Assembly: GCF_002999335.1 (NCBI RefSeq)
Contig: NW_020312036.1
Coordinates: 1-64,000 of the forward strand
Source: Cyclospora cayetanensis
Lineage: Eukaryota; Apicomplexa; Conoidasida; Eucoccidiorida; Eimeriidae
DNA: 64,000 bases
Direction: 5' to 3'
Shown here in pieces: positions 32,178-44,231 of this stretch (the stretch's first letter is position 1; each line of letters begins with the position of its first letter). A program made the translations under genes and the position numbers. A model generated the notes under the pieces. The model searched no databases. It saw only the letters and a list, made by a program, of their open reading frames with translations, and was not told the DNA's origin.

Positions 32178-35100
32178 TCACCACTTACGGGAGTCTTCCT
32201 CTGTCTCCTGAAGAATGGAAACTTTTCTGGCGTTTGTCAGCTGCGGCGAAAACGCATTCTCTAGACCCTGACACACGGCTTGCAAGAGTCTTCGAGAGTC
32301 TTCGATTCCCCAGTCCTTCTGGAAGCCTAGGCTCTTGAATACGAGGGCCCTGAATTATGCAGAGGGCGCTCAAGCGAGAGCGAGGGGCCCCACCCCAGGG
32401 GTGTCCACTGTACAGGGGAGTTTTTTGGGGGCAATAAACACAATCCTCACCAAAAGCGTTGTGAGGAAGGCCCTGCAGACCTCATATCGAGGTTTCCCCT
32501 GAACCAGCGATGCAAATGTAGCTGTTGGACTGCTGGTGCGAGCGCCACTGCCACTGTCGCTGCTGGGATTAGGGCTCTCAAGCGAGGCGGAAGGAGAACT
32601 CTCCTGGGGATGTCTGACAACGTCAGGCAGCGCACGAGGTCCCTGAAGCACCAGAGCACCGCCGTATCAGAGCTGACACATCAAGGCTTGAAACGATTTC
32701 AGGATCATCTATCTCCCTCTCCTCCCCCGCCGCACGGGAGACTCGCAAACGCCTCTCTTCGCACCTCTCGCTCCTGTGACTGCTGCTGCTTCTGTTGCAG
32801 GAGCAAGGCCTCCCGAAGGAGAGACGTCTCATATGCCCGAATATCAAACGATGGCAGCGACTGCAGCGTCAGCAGACGGTCCTCCACGTACGCATTCCAG
32901 CGGGCTACCCTGTGCATGCGTCAGCAGTGACCATAACAACACCCGACACTCAGCAGCCCCAGAATCATCAGGAGCATGCAGCGACAGCGCAAGTAGCAGT
33001 GCAAGTAGCAGCGCAAGTAGCAGCCGAGAGCAGCAGCGTCGACTATAAGGCACGCAGTAAAAGCAGACGCGGCTTGAGTATACAAAAGCACATCCTGACC
33101 GCATTTGTATGGCAAGCTCCTCATCTGCTGCAGCAGTTGGCAGCCCTCCTCCTTCTCCTTTGGAGCTCCTCCTTGCCGCTGCTGCTGCTGCGTTCAGCTC
33201 CTGAAACGCAACACGCCGGCTGCGGCAGCAGCAAGTAGAGAGGCGAGGCTGCGGAGGCAAACGCTTCTCTCGAGCAAAAAGTATTCACAGAGGGTCAGAG
33301 GGTCGTATCGAGCGAAGCGCCAAGAAGGGCAGCACAGCGCAAACGGGGAGCAGAGAGCAACGGGCAGACGTCAGCAGGACTGAAAGGCATGCACGCGTTG
33401 AGGGCGAGAAGGGGCTTCATCCTGAGAGCAGCTGCCTCAGCGACTGCCGAATGAGAACTCCTTGGCTTTCGTATGAGTTGTGTGAAGGTCTCTACTGTTG
33501 CCGCAGCTGCTGCTGGGTGTCTCGCGGCTAAGGGGGCTGCACGCGGACGAAGAAGCCCTCTTTCGATTGCTTTTCTGGCTAGAGCCTTTCTCTGGCAAAC
33601 CGCGGTGTCTCCGCCCCGCAAGGCCCTTAAGCCCAGCTCAGAAGAAGAAGCTCGAGAGGGAGGCACAACCTTGCAAGCTGCTGCTGCTGCTACTACTACC
33701 CAACGAGCCATCCCAAGGCCAGTAGGGAGCAGAGACGGAAGGGGAGCCATAAGAGCCAACCGCGAAGAGCAGAGAGGGATAGAGAGGGGCCTACCGCCAT
33801 TCGGTGCTGTTGTGCCTTGCAGATTTCCTCTTGTATTGCCGCAGCCTCCGTCGCACTCAACCGCAGCTCCCCGCATTCCCACGCGTCCTCTCCCTGAGAA
33901 GGCGCAGAAAGCACAAGCCCGCAGGAACGCCGTGGGCAGACCGGAGGAAGTCTTTAAACTTCTCTAGGGGTAAAAAAAGAGACAACAAAAACGAATCAAG
34001 CGCGTGAGCCCCCCTACAGCAGTCTACTGCAGTGACCCCCTCCTCCGTTCCCTACGCCGCATTCTCTCCGGGAGTTGCTGCACTCTATCGAGGATGCATG
34101 CGAGAAAGCAGCCCTAACACTTTTTCCGGCAAGAAGGGCAGCAGCAGCACAAGCAGCCATAGCACAAGGAGACTTTTCATGAAGACGCACAAAATTATCT
34201 GCCATGGCCTCGTCCTCTCCCCGTTCGCATGAACCAAGAACTGCCAAACTCTCTTCTGCCGCGGCAGCCTCCGCCTGTGCCGCTGCAGTGGCTGCTGCTG
34301 CTCTCTCTGCTGCTGCTGTCTCTGCTGCTGCTGCGGATGGACAGAGAAAGCGACTCCGCGAAAGGAAGGATCGAGCCAGACGACGGCAGTCCGCCCGCTG
34401 CATGCCAAGAAATATTCGCAGCGGCAGGCGCAGCAGGAGATACATCGGAGCCACGAAAGATGCACCAACGACGACTACTACTTCTGCTATTACTACTACT
34501 TCCATCAACCCTCTGTCGGTAGGGGCAGGAGCTTCAGCACGTGCTGCAGCCACTGTAGGAAGGAGGGGGGGATCCACGGCGTGTGTCTCTGCGCGAAAGA
34601 TAGGAGTTTCCTAGGAAGCACTAGGACTGCGGTCTAGGATTTCGATGGCTGGCTTGCCTGCATCCGCACGACCTGCTTCCTTGCGGAGAGGTGCTCCCGA
34701 AGACGCAGCAGCAGCAAGTCATCTGCCCACTGCCAGCGCTGCAGCCACTGTAGTCGCTGCGGTTGCTGCTGCTGCTGCTGCAGGTGTCTGTCCAAGAGAG
34801 GAGGGCACAGTTGTCGCCACAGGAGGCGCGCGTGGGGGGCCCCAGGGAGCCGAATCTTTGGGTAGCCGGGCAGCGTTGCGCAACACGGAGGGGCCCCCTT
34901 CGAGTTTGCGCTTGCGACACCGCCAGAATGCGGGATCTCTCTCGTGGGGATCGCTCCCCAGAGGCCCCTAAGAAGGGCCTCCTGCCCCTCCCTTGTAGAG
35001 GCCCTATGAAACATGAGGGGGCCCCCAGGAACTTGCAGCAGCGAGTTTTCTTCGGGCGCCTCCAAGATGCTTGGCGGGGGGGCCCTGAGCAGGCAGCAGG

Positions 35101-37420
35101 AGCAGAAAAGAGACAAAAAACTCCCGAGTGGAAGAGTAGCGGACTTCGCAGGAAGGCAGGCGGCTTTGGATGCAGCCTGAAAAGGCGAGAACCTACCGGC
35201 ACACGACCCCCCCCTGGGGCCCCTGAGTCTCTCTGGGATCTTCGCACGTGCTTGGTAAGCTCATCAGCGCATCGAAGAGAGCGCAGCCTCTGAAGACTTC
35301 TTGAGGAGGAATTTGGGATGCCCCAGGGGCCTCCTTCTCGCGCTGCGTGGGCCCCTCTGCCAGAATCATCTCCAGCAGCGTGGCGGCTGTAGGACCCCCC
35401 CCGGAAGATGCCCCCTTCTCCTGGAGACGTCTTCGCTTCTGCTTCAAAAACAAGAATTCGAGATGCAGGTGTGCTGAGAACGCAAGCCTATCAAGGGCAT
35501 TAGCCGCGACGTGGTGGGGGGGCACGCCCAGGAGGTCGCCATAGAGAGCTGCACAGCAATCCGCAGCACCGCAATGCACATCCTAGAGAGGAGGAGAGGG
35601 CTGCATGCACTGCCGCTGCTCTTTCACGGGCTGCTGCTGCCGTTGGGAGTGAACTGTTGCAGCGCGTGAGGAGAAGGGCCTCACAGTTAAGGAAGGAAAT
35701 ACGATGAGGGGGGAGCTCTAGGGGGCGAGTTTTAATTAGCCCTTCAGCAGGGGCCTCCTGAGGGCCAGAATCTTCTGGCAGTCCCAGAACAGCGCGAATT
35801 TCGGGTATACCCAGAGAGACAAGGGGGCCCCCAGGGGCCCCGCAGGATTTCTCATGGGGGGGGGCCCCTTGGCCCTCTCGCAAAAGCTCACGAACCCAAC
35901 AGTCGGGTTCGTTGAGTTGCTGCCGAGGGGATCTCCCGAAGCCTTCGCCTTGGTCTGTCTGTAGAGCTCCGGAACTAGTCGCTGTGACTGGAGAAAAGCC
36001 ATTTCGAGAGTCTTTTGCAGAGGAGGGGGCCCCTTTGGGCCCCTCTTCTGGATGCGGCGGTGGGGTTGCGCGAGCCTCGCATTCCTCAAACACGTCTGCA
36101 GACTCCTCCCATGTGCCAGCAGAACCCGCCTCCGCATACGGAAGGCCTTCCGCAGGAGACACCGTCACTAGGCCCTCTTTTGGACGTTCCTGGTGTCTAT
36201 CAGCTTCTCTAGCAAGCGCGTTGTAAGCGGCAGCGTCAGAGGCAGTCGCTAGAAGGGCCCCCGTCTCCCTATGGACCCTCAAGATCGTCACCTGAGTGAG
36301 GTGTCGAAAGCGGCCAGCACAGCTCGAGAAAACACTGAGGATTCGAGAGGGAGTGACTGCAGGATTAGATGCATCAAAATCAACATACAGAGCGAGCCCA
36401 CTGCAATGGCAGCAGCAGCAGTGGCATCCGCAAAAGCCCCCCAGTACACAGGCTGTGGGGAAGCAGGATCTTCACCCTGTGCCGACCCCTCCTTCGCTCG
36501 CTTTACGACACCCGTAAGGGCCCAATCAGGGGCCCCCCAAGAGACGGACGCCCCAGTCTTACCTGTAAACCACGTAGCTCGTTGTATGCCATTCGAGGCC
36601 CCTCGTCTGGTGCCTGAGGCATCGCTACAGCGCTGCAAAGTCTCTTTTCGGAGCCTCCGTCCTCAGCGCTCTGGTTCTTCGCCTTTTCCGGGAAGGGAGG
36701 CGCTGAGGGGCCCCTAAGAATCGCAGGTAGGCGGATGATGTCAGGGGCTTTGGTCCCCTGAGGCCCCGGGGGGGGCCCCTCTTGCCGGAGCGCAGGTGGG
36801 GCCTCTGGCATCAGAAGACAAGGGGCCGACCCCAACTGGCGAAGCGTTTTCTGTCTCAGTTGTTGCAAGGTGAGAGGGGGCCCCCCGAGATCCTCAGTGA
36901 GCCTCCTGCAGGCCTGCTGTTGTTGCTGCTGCTGCGCATGGTGGAGCAAATTGAAGGCCATCGCATGCAGACTTTCTATGCGTGTGCCCCAAACTGCCGT
37001 CGAGCGCTCAATCAATAGTGCAGCTTGGGAAAAGTTCATAGTATGGGCTGCATCGCCCCTCCGCCTGCTTCTGGGCGACTTGCTACCGAGGGGGCCCCCC
37101 TCCGGGGATCCGTCGTCTGGGGACAGAGAAGGGATGGGAGACCCTTCGAGGCCCCTATCGTCTGCATGCTCCATCTCTATGAGGCCCTCGTCCGTCAGTC
37201 GCAGGAAGTCTGAAAGAATGGACCCCAGATCATAATCCCAAAGCCCTCGTGCTGCTGCTGCTTGTGCTGCTGCTGCCTGTGCTGCGCCTCCCTGAGGCCC
37301 TTGCAACATCAGACGAGCCAGCTCGGAGAAGAACGCCTCCACAGAGTTCTCCGAGGGGCCCTCTTCGTGAGTATCCCCTAAAGGGCTCCTGCATTCTTCT
37401 GGAGTCAGGGACGCCTTCAT
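32178..37420 (-). CDS. Condensin II complex subunit H2 (kleisin beta, CAP-H2)
   Basis: The kleisin that bridges the SMC2/SMC4 heads of condensin II during chromosome condensation. Supported exons: 37420-36563, from 36291 to an unresolved end, 35582-35248, from 35084 to an unresolved end, 33893-33795, 33200-33100, 32909-32765, 32642-32451 and a tentative last exon 32267-32178; the five from 33893 down join in phase. The N-terminal block MNFSQAALLIERSTAVWG (about 128-145) aligns with the MNFIEAALLIQGSA-type block of animal CAP-H2. The C-terminal block MRVARWNAYVEDRLL, then SFDIRAYE, then FASLVQGKPRYEVCRAFL matches the winged-helix end (W-L-Q-FDI-Y; FA-LV-G-EVCR). Between them lie long Pro/Gly/Ala-rich linkers. 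The start is the first ATG of the frame; the frame is open upstream without another Met. The junctions near 35.6-35.7 kb and between 35.0 and 33.9 kb are unresolved. Confidence 0.8.
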
Positions 37421-38266
37421 CTCTGCAGTGTGTGGCCTAGGAGCCTCTGAAGGCCCCTTCCACAAACGTGCGGGTACTATCCCAAGCCGAGATCCTCCAC
37501 GAGGCCCCTTCTGGCCGCCGCTTCTCAAGAAAGTGAGGGGGAGGGGCCAGGGCCCCTCGATGCATCTGCTGTACGCAGGGAGAAATGTATCCGTCCACCC
37601 TTTCTTGAATTGTAGAGAGGCCAGTGGGCCTCTCTGCAGTCACCGGCATAAGGATGCAAGAAACCCCCAGTAACTAATGCCTAAGAGGTCTCCCCTATTG
37701 CTTTGAGCTCACTTTTGCAAGAAGACACTGCCCTGAGTCTCTGCCCCCTACTTACTACAGGGAGGCCCGAGGCGCCTGTGGTGGTGCTGCTGCGCCGTGT
37801 ACGACCCTCGAAATTAAGGAGAACGCGTAATTAAGTATTTCTAATAATACAGGGGAGCAATGTGGGCCTATGAGTTCCGCCAGAAAAATAGCACAGTTTT
37901 CACGTCCCATGGGGGGCCCCCGTACCACCGACCCGGTCATGGACCCCATTCGGCAGGGGGCCTCGCGGAACCAATCCGGATTGCAGAAATCCATTCTCTA
38001 GATATTTTTAGATTGCGTTCGCACATTTCTGGCTGCTGCGATTCCTGTGCCTGCTTATTTCGCAAGAAACGCTGAATCAACCTGCGTATGCTTCTGCAGC
38101 GCAGGGCGTGGCGGTGTCTCGCCAGCTGCACTACAGAAGGCCCCTTGGGGGCCCTTCCTCGCTGGTTTGGCCTTGCACTGTCACCACAGAGCTCCCTTAG
38201 GACCCTCTTTGAAGGGTGCATGCGCCCGTGTACTTCCTGAAGGGGCCTTCGGAGGCAGACTTCAAG
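37421..38266. promoter_or_regulatory. Shared upstream region of condensin H2 (-) and ARL2 (+)
   Basis: The two genes are head-to-head with about 845 bases between start codons. A bidirectional promoter is likely, though no specific element is recognisable. A lower-GC part at about 37.75-38.05 kb (37801-37870 and 37975-38040) stands out from the GC-rich flanks. Confidence 0.4.
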
Positions 38267-40343
38267 ATGGTGCTCCTGAAGGTTCTGAGGAAAACAAAGG
38301 CGAGAGAGAAGGAACTTCGCCTCCTCATGCTGTAGGCCCCTCCAACCGTCCCGTTCGCTGCATGCCTTGCCCTTTGTATCCATCCAAAGTGCCCCTCCCA
38401 TAAAGACACCCTAACGGGTGCGTGTGAGAGGTCTCTCTGTCGCCCTCAGGACGGGGGGAGGCAGCTGCCCTTGTGCGCTGCCTTATGGGCTTTTCCCCTA
38501 ACCACCCCAACAACGGCTCCGATCACCGATCCCTCGAGAGCTTCTTGAAGCTGCTGTTCACTCGGTGATTTTGCGTATGCACAGAGGCCTGGATGCGGCG
38601 GGAAAAACAACTTTTGTTCGCCGACTGAACGGCTCGGAAGTTGATTCCGTGGCACCCACCCTTGGCTTCAGCATTTACCCGTTCTCCTTCCAAGGGTAAG
38701 ATACGCCTCGTTTTCTGCTTTCTTCTTTCTCAAGCCTCCCGTTGGCATGGCTGGGGCCCCTCTGCTCCGTCAGAGAGACTCCCCCCACGGGCTCTCCGGC
38801 CCTCTACCCCATGCTCCGCACATGCACCACCCACCCCACCACTCCCAAGACGCCCCTTCTGGCCTTTTCTGCTCGTTCTTTGCACCGCGGATAAGCTGCG
38901 CATCTCCGTCTTCCCTGGATACCTCTTTCCGGCCCTCTAGGGAAGCCTGCTTTGCATGCATAGAGGAAGCGCTTGTGTTGCTGTCCATGCATGCAGGTTC
39001 CGTCTAAGCGTTTGGGATGTAGGGGGTCAAAGAACCATTCGGGCTTTTTGGAGGCATTACTTTGAGTGTACGGATGGCCTCATCTGGGTAGTGGACTCGG
39101 CAGACAGAGAAAGGATGAAGATCTGCAGAGAAGAACTTCACAGACTCCTAAAGGAAGAGGTACTGATTGAAAGCCATGCTTGGGATAGACAGACTCCACA
39201 AAGAGGGAAGCGGGGAGGCGCTCGTGCGATGCGCAGTTGAATGTGGTGGGCATGAGACATACATGTACATACACACATGTAGATACACACACATATATAC
39301 ACACACTCATACGCATACCCATGCACATAGGCATGGGACATACATATACATGCACATATGTGTACACACACATGCACATACATACACATATATATACACA
39401 CACATGCACATACACATAGGCATGAGACCTACATATACATACACACATGCACATACATACACATATATATACACACACATACACATACACACACAAACAC
39501 ACATACACATACCCTATACGTTTTAGGGGCTAGGATGCAATTTAGATGAGAGGAGCGAGGAAGTCTCTTGCGTTCTCGTCTGCCTTTACTTGTCTGTGTG
39601 CGGTTCTTTCTCGCCCTGCGTACTGTTGGTATTTGCTGGTGACTGAGTCACTTCTCTGCCCTTCCGTAGTGCCTTTCAGGCCTTCTGCCTCCCTGAAAAG
39701 AATGCTTCTCTTCCCCCCTTGTGGGGCAAACCTTAAAACAGCTTGCACGCGTCTGCTCCGCTGCTTTCTTGCAGCGCCTGGCCGGCATTCCCGTGCTGAT
39801 CCTTGCGAATAAACAGGACGTTCCATCAGCTCTCTCCCCAGAAGAAATCAAGCTGGTCAGTGAAGGCCTCTGAAGGTCGCCTCGAGGGAGAAGCCCCTCC
39901 CTCCCTTCCCCCCCACCCCGCCTCCGATGCTGGAGCTATAAAAGGCCAAAAAGGATAAGAAAGGCAGTCGTCTTGCACGTATCTTGCAAGAGATGTCTCC
40001 CGAGAGCTGCAGGGCGCTTATGCCTGCGTGAGGTCGTTGCGCAGAGAATTTGGTAATAGATTGCGTTTCCAGAGAGAGAGAGCGACTTTTGCTGCTGTCT
40101 AGTGCGTGGCCGCTTAGGCTCTCTCCCCTTATGCGTCTGTGCATCATTCGCCGCTTTTCTCAATTTCTGCATGCGCCGTATGGGTGTATCTACCTGTCTC
40201 ATCAGGCCCTCGGTCTGGACGCCATGGCTTCCTCCCGCCACTGGGCAGTTTTGCCCTGCAGCGCTAAACAGGGAACCGGCTTGCTCGAGGGGATGACATG
40301 GCTCGTTTCGGATATTGCAAACAGAGTTTTCATCAGACTCTGA
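38267..40343 (+). CDS. ARL2-type small GTPase, five exons
   Basis: An ADP-ribosylation-factor-like GTPase; ARL2 works with tubulin cofactors in tubulin folding and in trafficking of lipidated proteins. Exons 38267-38331, 38585-38695, 38997-39159, 39775-39855 and 40206-40343 join without phase conflict to 185 residues, the usual ARL2 length (184 in human). The N-terminus [20 protein letters not shown] matches ARL2. P-loop GLDAAGKT at 23-30, WDVGGQR at 65-71, NKQD at 125-128, CSA at 158-160. [20 protein letters not shown] is also ARL2-like. Residue 2 is Val, so N-myristoylation is excluded. The first exon is only 65 bases and is found only by its protein match and a CT|GTAGGC donor. Confidence 0.93.
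39245..39515 (+). repeat. ACAT/ATAC microsatellite in ARL2 intron 3
   Basis: About 270 bases of alternating acacat, atacat and tatatac units lie between exons ending at 39159 and starting at 39775. It opens spurious Tyr/His/Thr frames on the plus strand and Cys/Met/Val frames on the minus strand. Confidence 0.85.
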
Positions 40344-40764
40344 AACAAGAGAGGCCCCTTTTTTTGGACCACCGGCTTTAAGGAAAGCGCCAGAGGGCTT
40401 CCTTGCCGCGAAGGCTAATTGAGAGTCGCAGTATAGCTCTTCTCCCGCGGGATGCCAGAATTCCCCATCTTTGCTGCACTAAGGGCACTTCTTTCTAGAA
40501 AGGCTTCTCGTGTGCATCCCATGGCCCTTCCTGTACAGAGTGGCTCTTTTTCGTGCCTATATATGAACAGTGAGACCGGCCTACTGCCTCTCGAGGCTGG
40601 AGCACGGAGAGCTTGCTGAGCCTCCGAAGCTTAAAATGGGGGCCTCTATGCGGCGGCCGCACGTAATCCCGCCTCGCGAGGCTCAGCAAGGCAGGTTGTT
40701 ATGGTTTCGGAAAGCATTGTGCACTTGTGTCACTGCCAACACACAGGCTGCTGCTCGCAGCCGC

Positions 40765-42508
40765 CTATAGGGCCTGCACGAGGGCGAAAAGGGTACCGAC
40801 CCAGTGGTCAACAACTGCCCTGAGCCCCCCCCTACTTGAGGGGTTAAAATGTAGGAAGCAGCTTATGCGGTCCCCCGGGGGCCTCGCGAGCTGCCAGGCG
40901 GTGAGGCTCTCAGCGTCTTGTCGCCCTGTCGGGGGGGCCCCCGCTAAGAAGCGGCTTTTATGCCCGGCAAGGGGCACAGGCAGCAAATCCGCCACTGCTC
41001 CCACCTCGGGGAGCGGCGTCTCAAGAAGGGCCTCGGTGGCTCCCAGAAGGGAGATGAGCTCTGATACGGCGGTTTTCAGGGCGGGGCGCTGCTGTCGATA
41101 CACCTCCAGGGCCAAGACAACGGTGGCTTGCCCTGTGGGGGCTCCCAGGGTGTGCATCACCCAGTCGAGTTCGTTGCCTTTCGCATGGAAGAAGTTCGCA
41201 ATAGAGCCAAAATCGCACGGCTGGTCCTCCAGGACGCAGGCGGAGGCTCGAACTTGCCCAGCAACGGTCTCCTGCTTCGATGCCGCCCCCATGAATGTGC
41301 CCTCTGCAAAACTGGAGGAGGGACCATCACGGTCGCTAGAAAAGTGCCTTTCTTGAGGCCTTGATGGAGCGCCACTTGGCAGATAGACACCGTAATCCCC
41401 CGAGTGCACAGACACGAAAGCAGTTGGCTGGTACTCTTTCAGCACAGACTGAAGGATGCGCGTCTCAGGTTGTTGGGGGCGCCCTACCCTTGCTAGGCCT
41501 ATAGTGGCTGCTGCTGCTGAGGCTTCCCAGTCGCGGTTGAGGTCTGCACCCCTCGGATTAGTTCGCATGCAGTATGCCCCCTGAAACAAAGAGCACAGTA
41601 TGCTGCAACAGGCCTTTTGCACCAATAGCAGGGCAGTAACACGGCCTGGTCCTCCCCAGGATGCACAGACATACATCGAAACACACACTCACACTGGCAG
41701 CACACGGTTCTCCTGGCAGGCAGGCAAGCTGGGTAACGTCGGGCCCGTAATATGTGAACCGTCTTTAGGGACTGTGTTGCCTGTGGGAACACACTCGCTC
41801 GACCGCTTCTCTCGCTGCGGAGCTAACACTGAGCACAGCCATAACCTCCAGATTGCTTCTCCGTGCATGGAGGCTGGCTCTCTCCTGGGGAAGCCCCTCG
41901 CCCCTGCAGAGGGTCTTCAGGAAGGCAAACACAACTTCAGGGGCAACGACCTCTCGGGCGTGGTCTCCAGCGAGAAGAAAAAGGCGTTCGGATGGGATCG
42001 AACTCGCCTTCAGTACGAAGAAGTCCACCTACCCGCAGAGACGCACACCTACAGCTCTAAGATCACCTCTCAGCAATGATGAAAGAAACACTTTGGGCAA
42101 TTTCACCGTCGCTGCAGCATCGGTGCAGAAAAAAGCCAGACGCCTTGCAAGACCCACCCTAACGCCGTCTTCCGTCTTCTGCATCAATTCGAGGCCACAA
42201 GAAGACCCCAGTCTCTGCAGCTCTTCTAACATCTCAGCATACGAGTGGTACCAGCTAGGAAGCGCGTAGTCATGATACACTGTATCGCCAGAAGCCTCTG
42301 ATTGTTGCTTATAGGCGTGTTCTGATGTACCTTGTGGTGACCCCAGGTTGCCCTGCCGATGTCTGTGCTGAAAGTCAAGGGCGTCCGCAATCCAACGGCC
42401 AAGAGCTATAACGGCCAAAAGAGCCAACGCAATCATCCAGAGTAGCTGCTTTTTTCCCATCTTGTGAGATTTCAACGGTAGAAGGAGCCTGGATTTTGGG
42501 TAGCCCAT
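40765..42508 (-). CDS. M14-family zinc carboxypeptidase, interrupted by an in-frame TAG
   Basis: Segments: 42508 or 42460 to 42032, a TAG at 42031-42029, 42028-41795, an intron 41794-41581 (CGA|GTGTGT to CAG|GGG), and 41580-40765 to the stop. The N-terminus has a membrane anchor (MIALALLAVIALGRWI) after Lys residues, so the enzyme is probably membrane-bound and lumenal. Zinc ligands are seen as GDHAREVV (His, Glu) and FVSVHSGDYG (His); RTNPRGADLNRDW is the substrate-binding Arg/Asn block and LALEVY probably holds the catalytic Glu. VERGAYCMRTN across the intron matches related enzymes, which supports that splice. The TAG lies between two segments that read in one frame and both look conserved. 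It may reflect a pseudogene, a sequence error, read-through, or a tiny intron of 18 or 24 bases ending at that TAG. Confidence 0.8.
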
Positions 42509-44231
42509 AGACACTAGAGCTAGAGGCTCTACCAGTAGGCCACCAAACCCTGAGGCAACTAGCCTTCACACGTCCAGGCAGTTTGGAAGCATAGCTCGCT
42601 TATCTTTTGAGTAGCATGATCTGAGATGCGTCAGAATAGCTGCGAGTTGCATACTCGGGTTCTTAGCAGTACACCTCCACCAGTTCAAAGCGGCGATGCT
42701 CCAGGAAGCCGGCTACCGGAATTATTACGCAGGCAACCCCGGCCACCCCGGAATATGGACTTGGAATAATACAATATCCAAGCGCATTAAAAAGGGGAAG
42801 CAGATTGAGCTTCTCCTATTTGGAAGAGAATCAGATGCTATGGGCGTGGTCCATTTCATTGCCGGCGTCGGGTGAGCCTGGAGGTGCGGAGTCGGCCCAA
42901 GCAAACACCGCGACTGATGGAAGCAATAACGATTTTGCCAAATTCTGTAAGTCCTGAAAATACAAGTGTGATTTATCAGGTGTTCCCGTGTCTTTCACAT
43001 ACTTTCGATGTTCCTGCAAGGCCTTTGCACTTGGGGGACCTCAGTCGCTGCAGCGTGCGTCTCGTTGCATTGTTTCTGCGACGGTAACACGTCTCAAAAA
43101 TGCAGCTACGCAGCACATATTTCATCAGTTCTTCACAATTAATAATTTTGTTGTCGGTTTCAGTCCGTGTCTACCTGTGCTACCTCCCTTCCATGATTGG
43201 ACAAACTTGCCGAAATCATGGATGCCCCCAAAATACCGCATGGCGTGAAGAACGTCAGGCTCAAAGCGCGCGTTGTCCAAAGCATTAGGTGTCCCTTTAC
43301 TCTGCACAGTCGCCTGTGTTCGTCTCGCTCAACCCCGTTGGCTATTTTACGTGCCTCTTAGCTCAAGGTAGCACTCACACTTCGCTTCCACCAACACCTG
43401 CAACCCGAAATTCCCACCTACATAGGTAGCCCTCATAGGTTGAACACTGTCAGTGGATGCATTGGGTCATACTGGGACGGGAGTGGGGGGAGAAAGACAG
43501 GATGCCAGCGCCTGGCCTTGGCAAGCGGCAACTTGAAAGAAGGCAAAGGGCTAATGGGAATGTTGCACATACTCGCGAGACTGCAGATGCAAACGAGACA
43601 TAGGGAGGCACAAAAAATGGCATGAAAACAGAAGATGCGTGCAAACCATAGAAGTCACCGCGGTCAGTCAAACAGATGCAGTAGGTAAAGGATGGTGGAA
43701 GCCTTTTGGAGGGGGCCCAAGAAAAAGCACCCACGGTGAGAAACACGCAGAAGAGTGGGTAGAGGAAGGCGTGGGTCGTGCAGCAAGAGAAGACAGAGTT
43801 CGGCGACAGGAAGATAGAAAAGCTACATTAGAAGCGGAGCCTTGTAAAGCATGTAAATGCACATGGACGCTCTCCAAGGGACCGTTAGAGACAAGCCAGG
43901 AAGACAGGGTGACAGAGGGCAAAGCGGCCCAAGAATAATTTAGAGACAAATAGAACGATCCTGCTGCAGCACACCACACAGTTCCTCACCATTGACCTAT
44001 TCAGCTGTTAGTGACAGCATTCCGTAAAAACGGGAGAATGACCCGTCGCCTGCCACCAGACTCTAGTAGCAGCCAATAATACTTCATAGTATAATGGTAT
44101 ACATGTTATTTCGCGCACAAAGCGAATACAGGACAGTTTGAAACGACAAATACATGCACTGAAAGGCGGAAGAGATACAAAGTCAGGAAATTCCTTCTGC
44201 CTGCGTGTTGAGGTGGACTGTAGAACATAGC
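42509..44231. other. Intergenic, no supported gene
   Basis: Upstream of the carboxypeptidase and downstream of the CPBP protease gene, only short frames without motifs occur on both strands. The longest (43639-43938, plus) is charged and low-complexity and mirrored by an open frame on the other strand, so I do not call it. No CAG runs occur here. Confidence 0.45.

Noticed and set aside
31919..32338. Plus-strand 139-codon frame with a plausible amino-acid mix
   Set aside because: It overlaps the proposed last exon of condensin H2 on the other strand. That exon is itself tentative, so the frame is doubtful rather than excluded; it has no known motif.
39080..39526. Frames of Cys/Val/Met/Tyr or Tyr/Thr/His repeats in ARL2 intron 3
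   Set aside because: Translation of an ACAT/ATAC microsatellite.
42029..42031. TAG as a recoded amino acid
   Set aside because: No nuclear TAG recoding is known in this group and the other genes here use TAG as a stop (e.g. the Vma12 and HXGPRT genes), so recoding is the least likely explanation.
43639..43938. Plus-strand charged 99-codon frame
   Set aside because: Low complexity, mirrored by an open frame on the other strand, no splice or start support.
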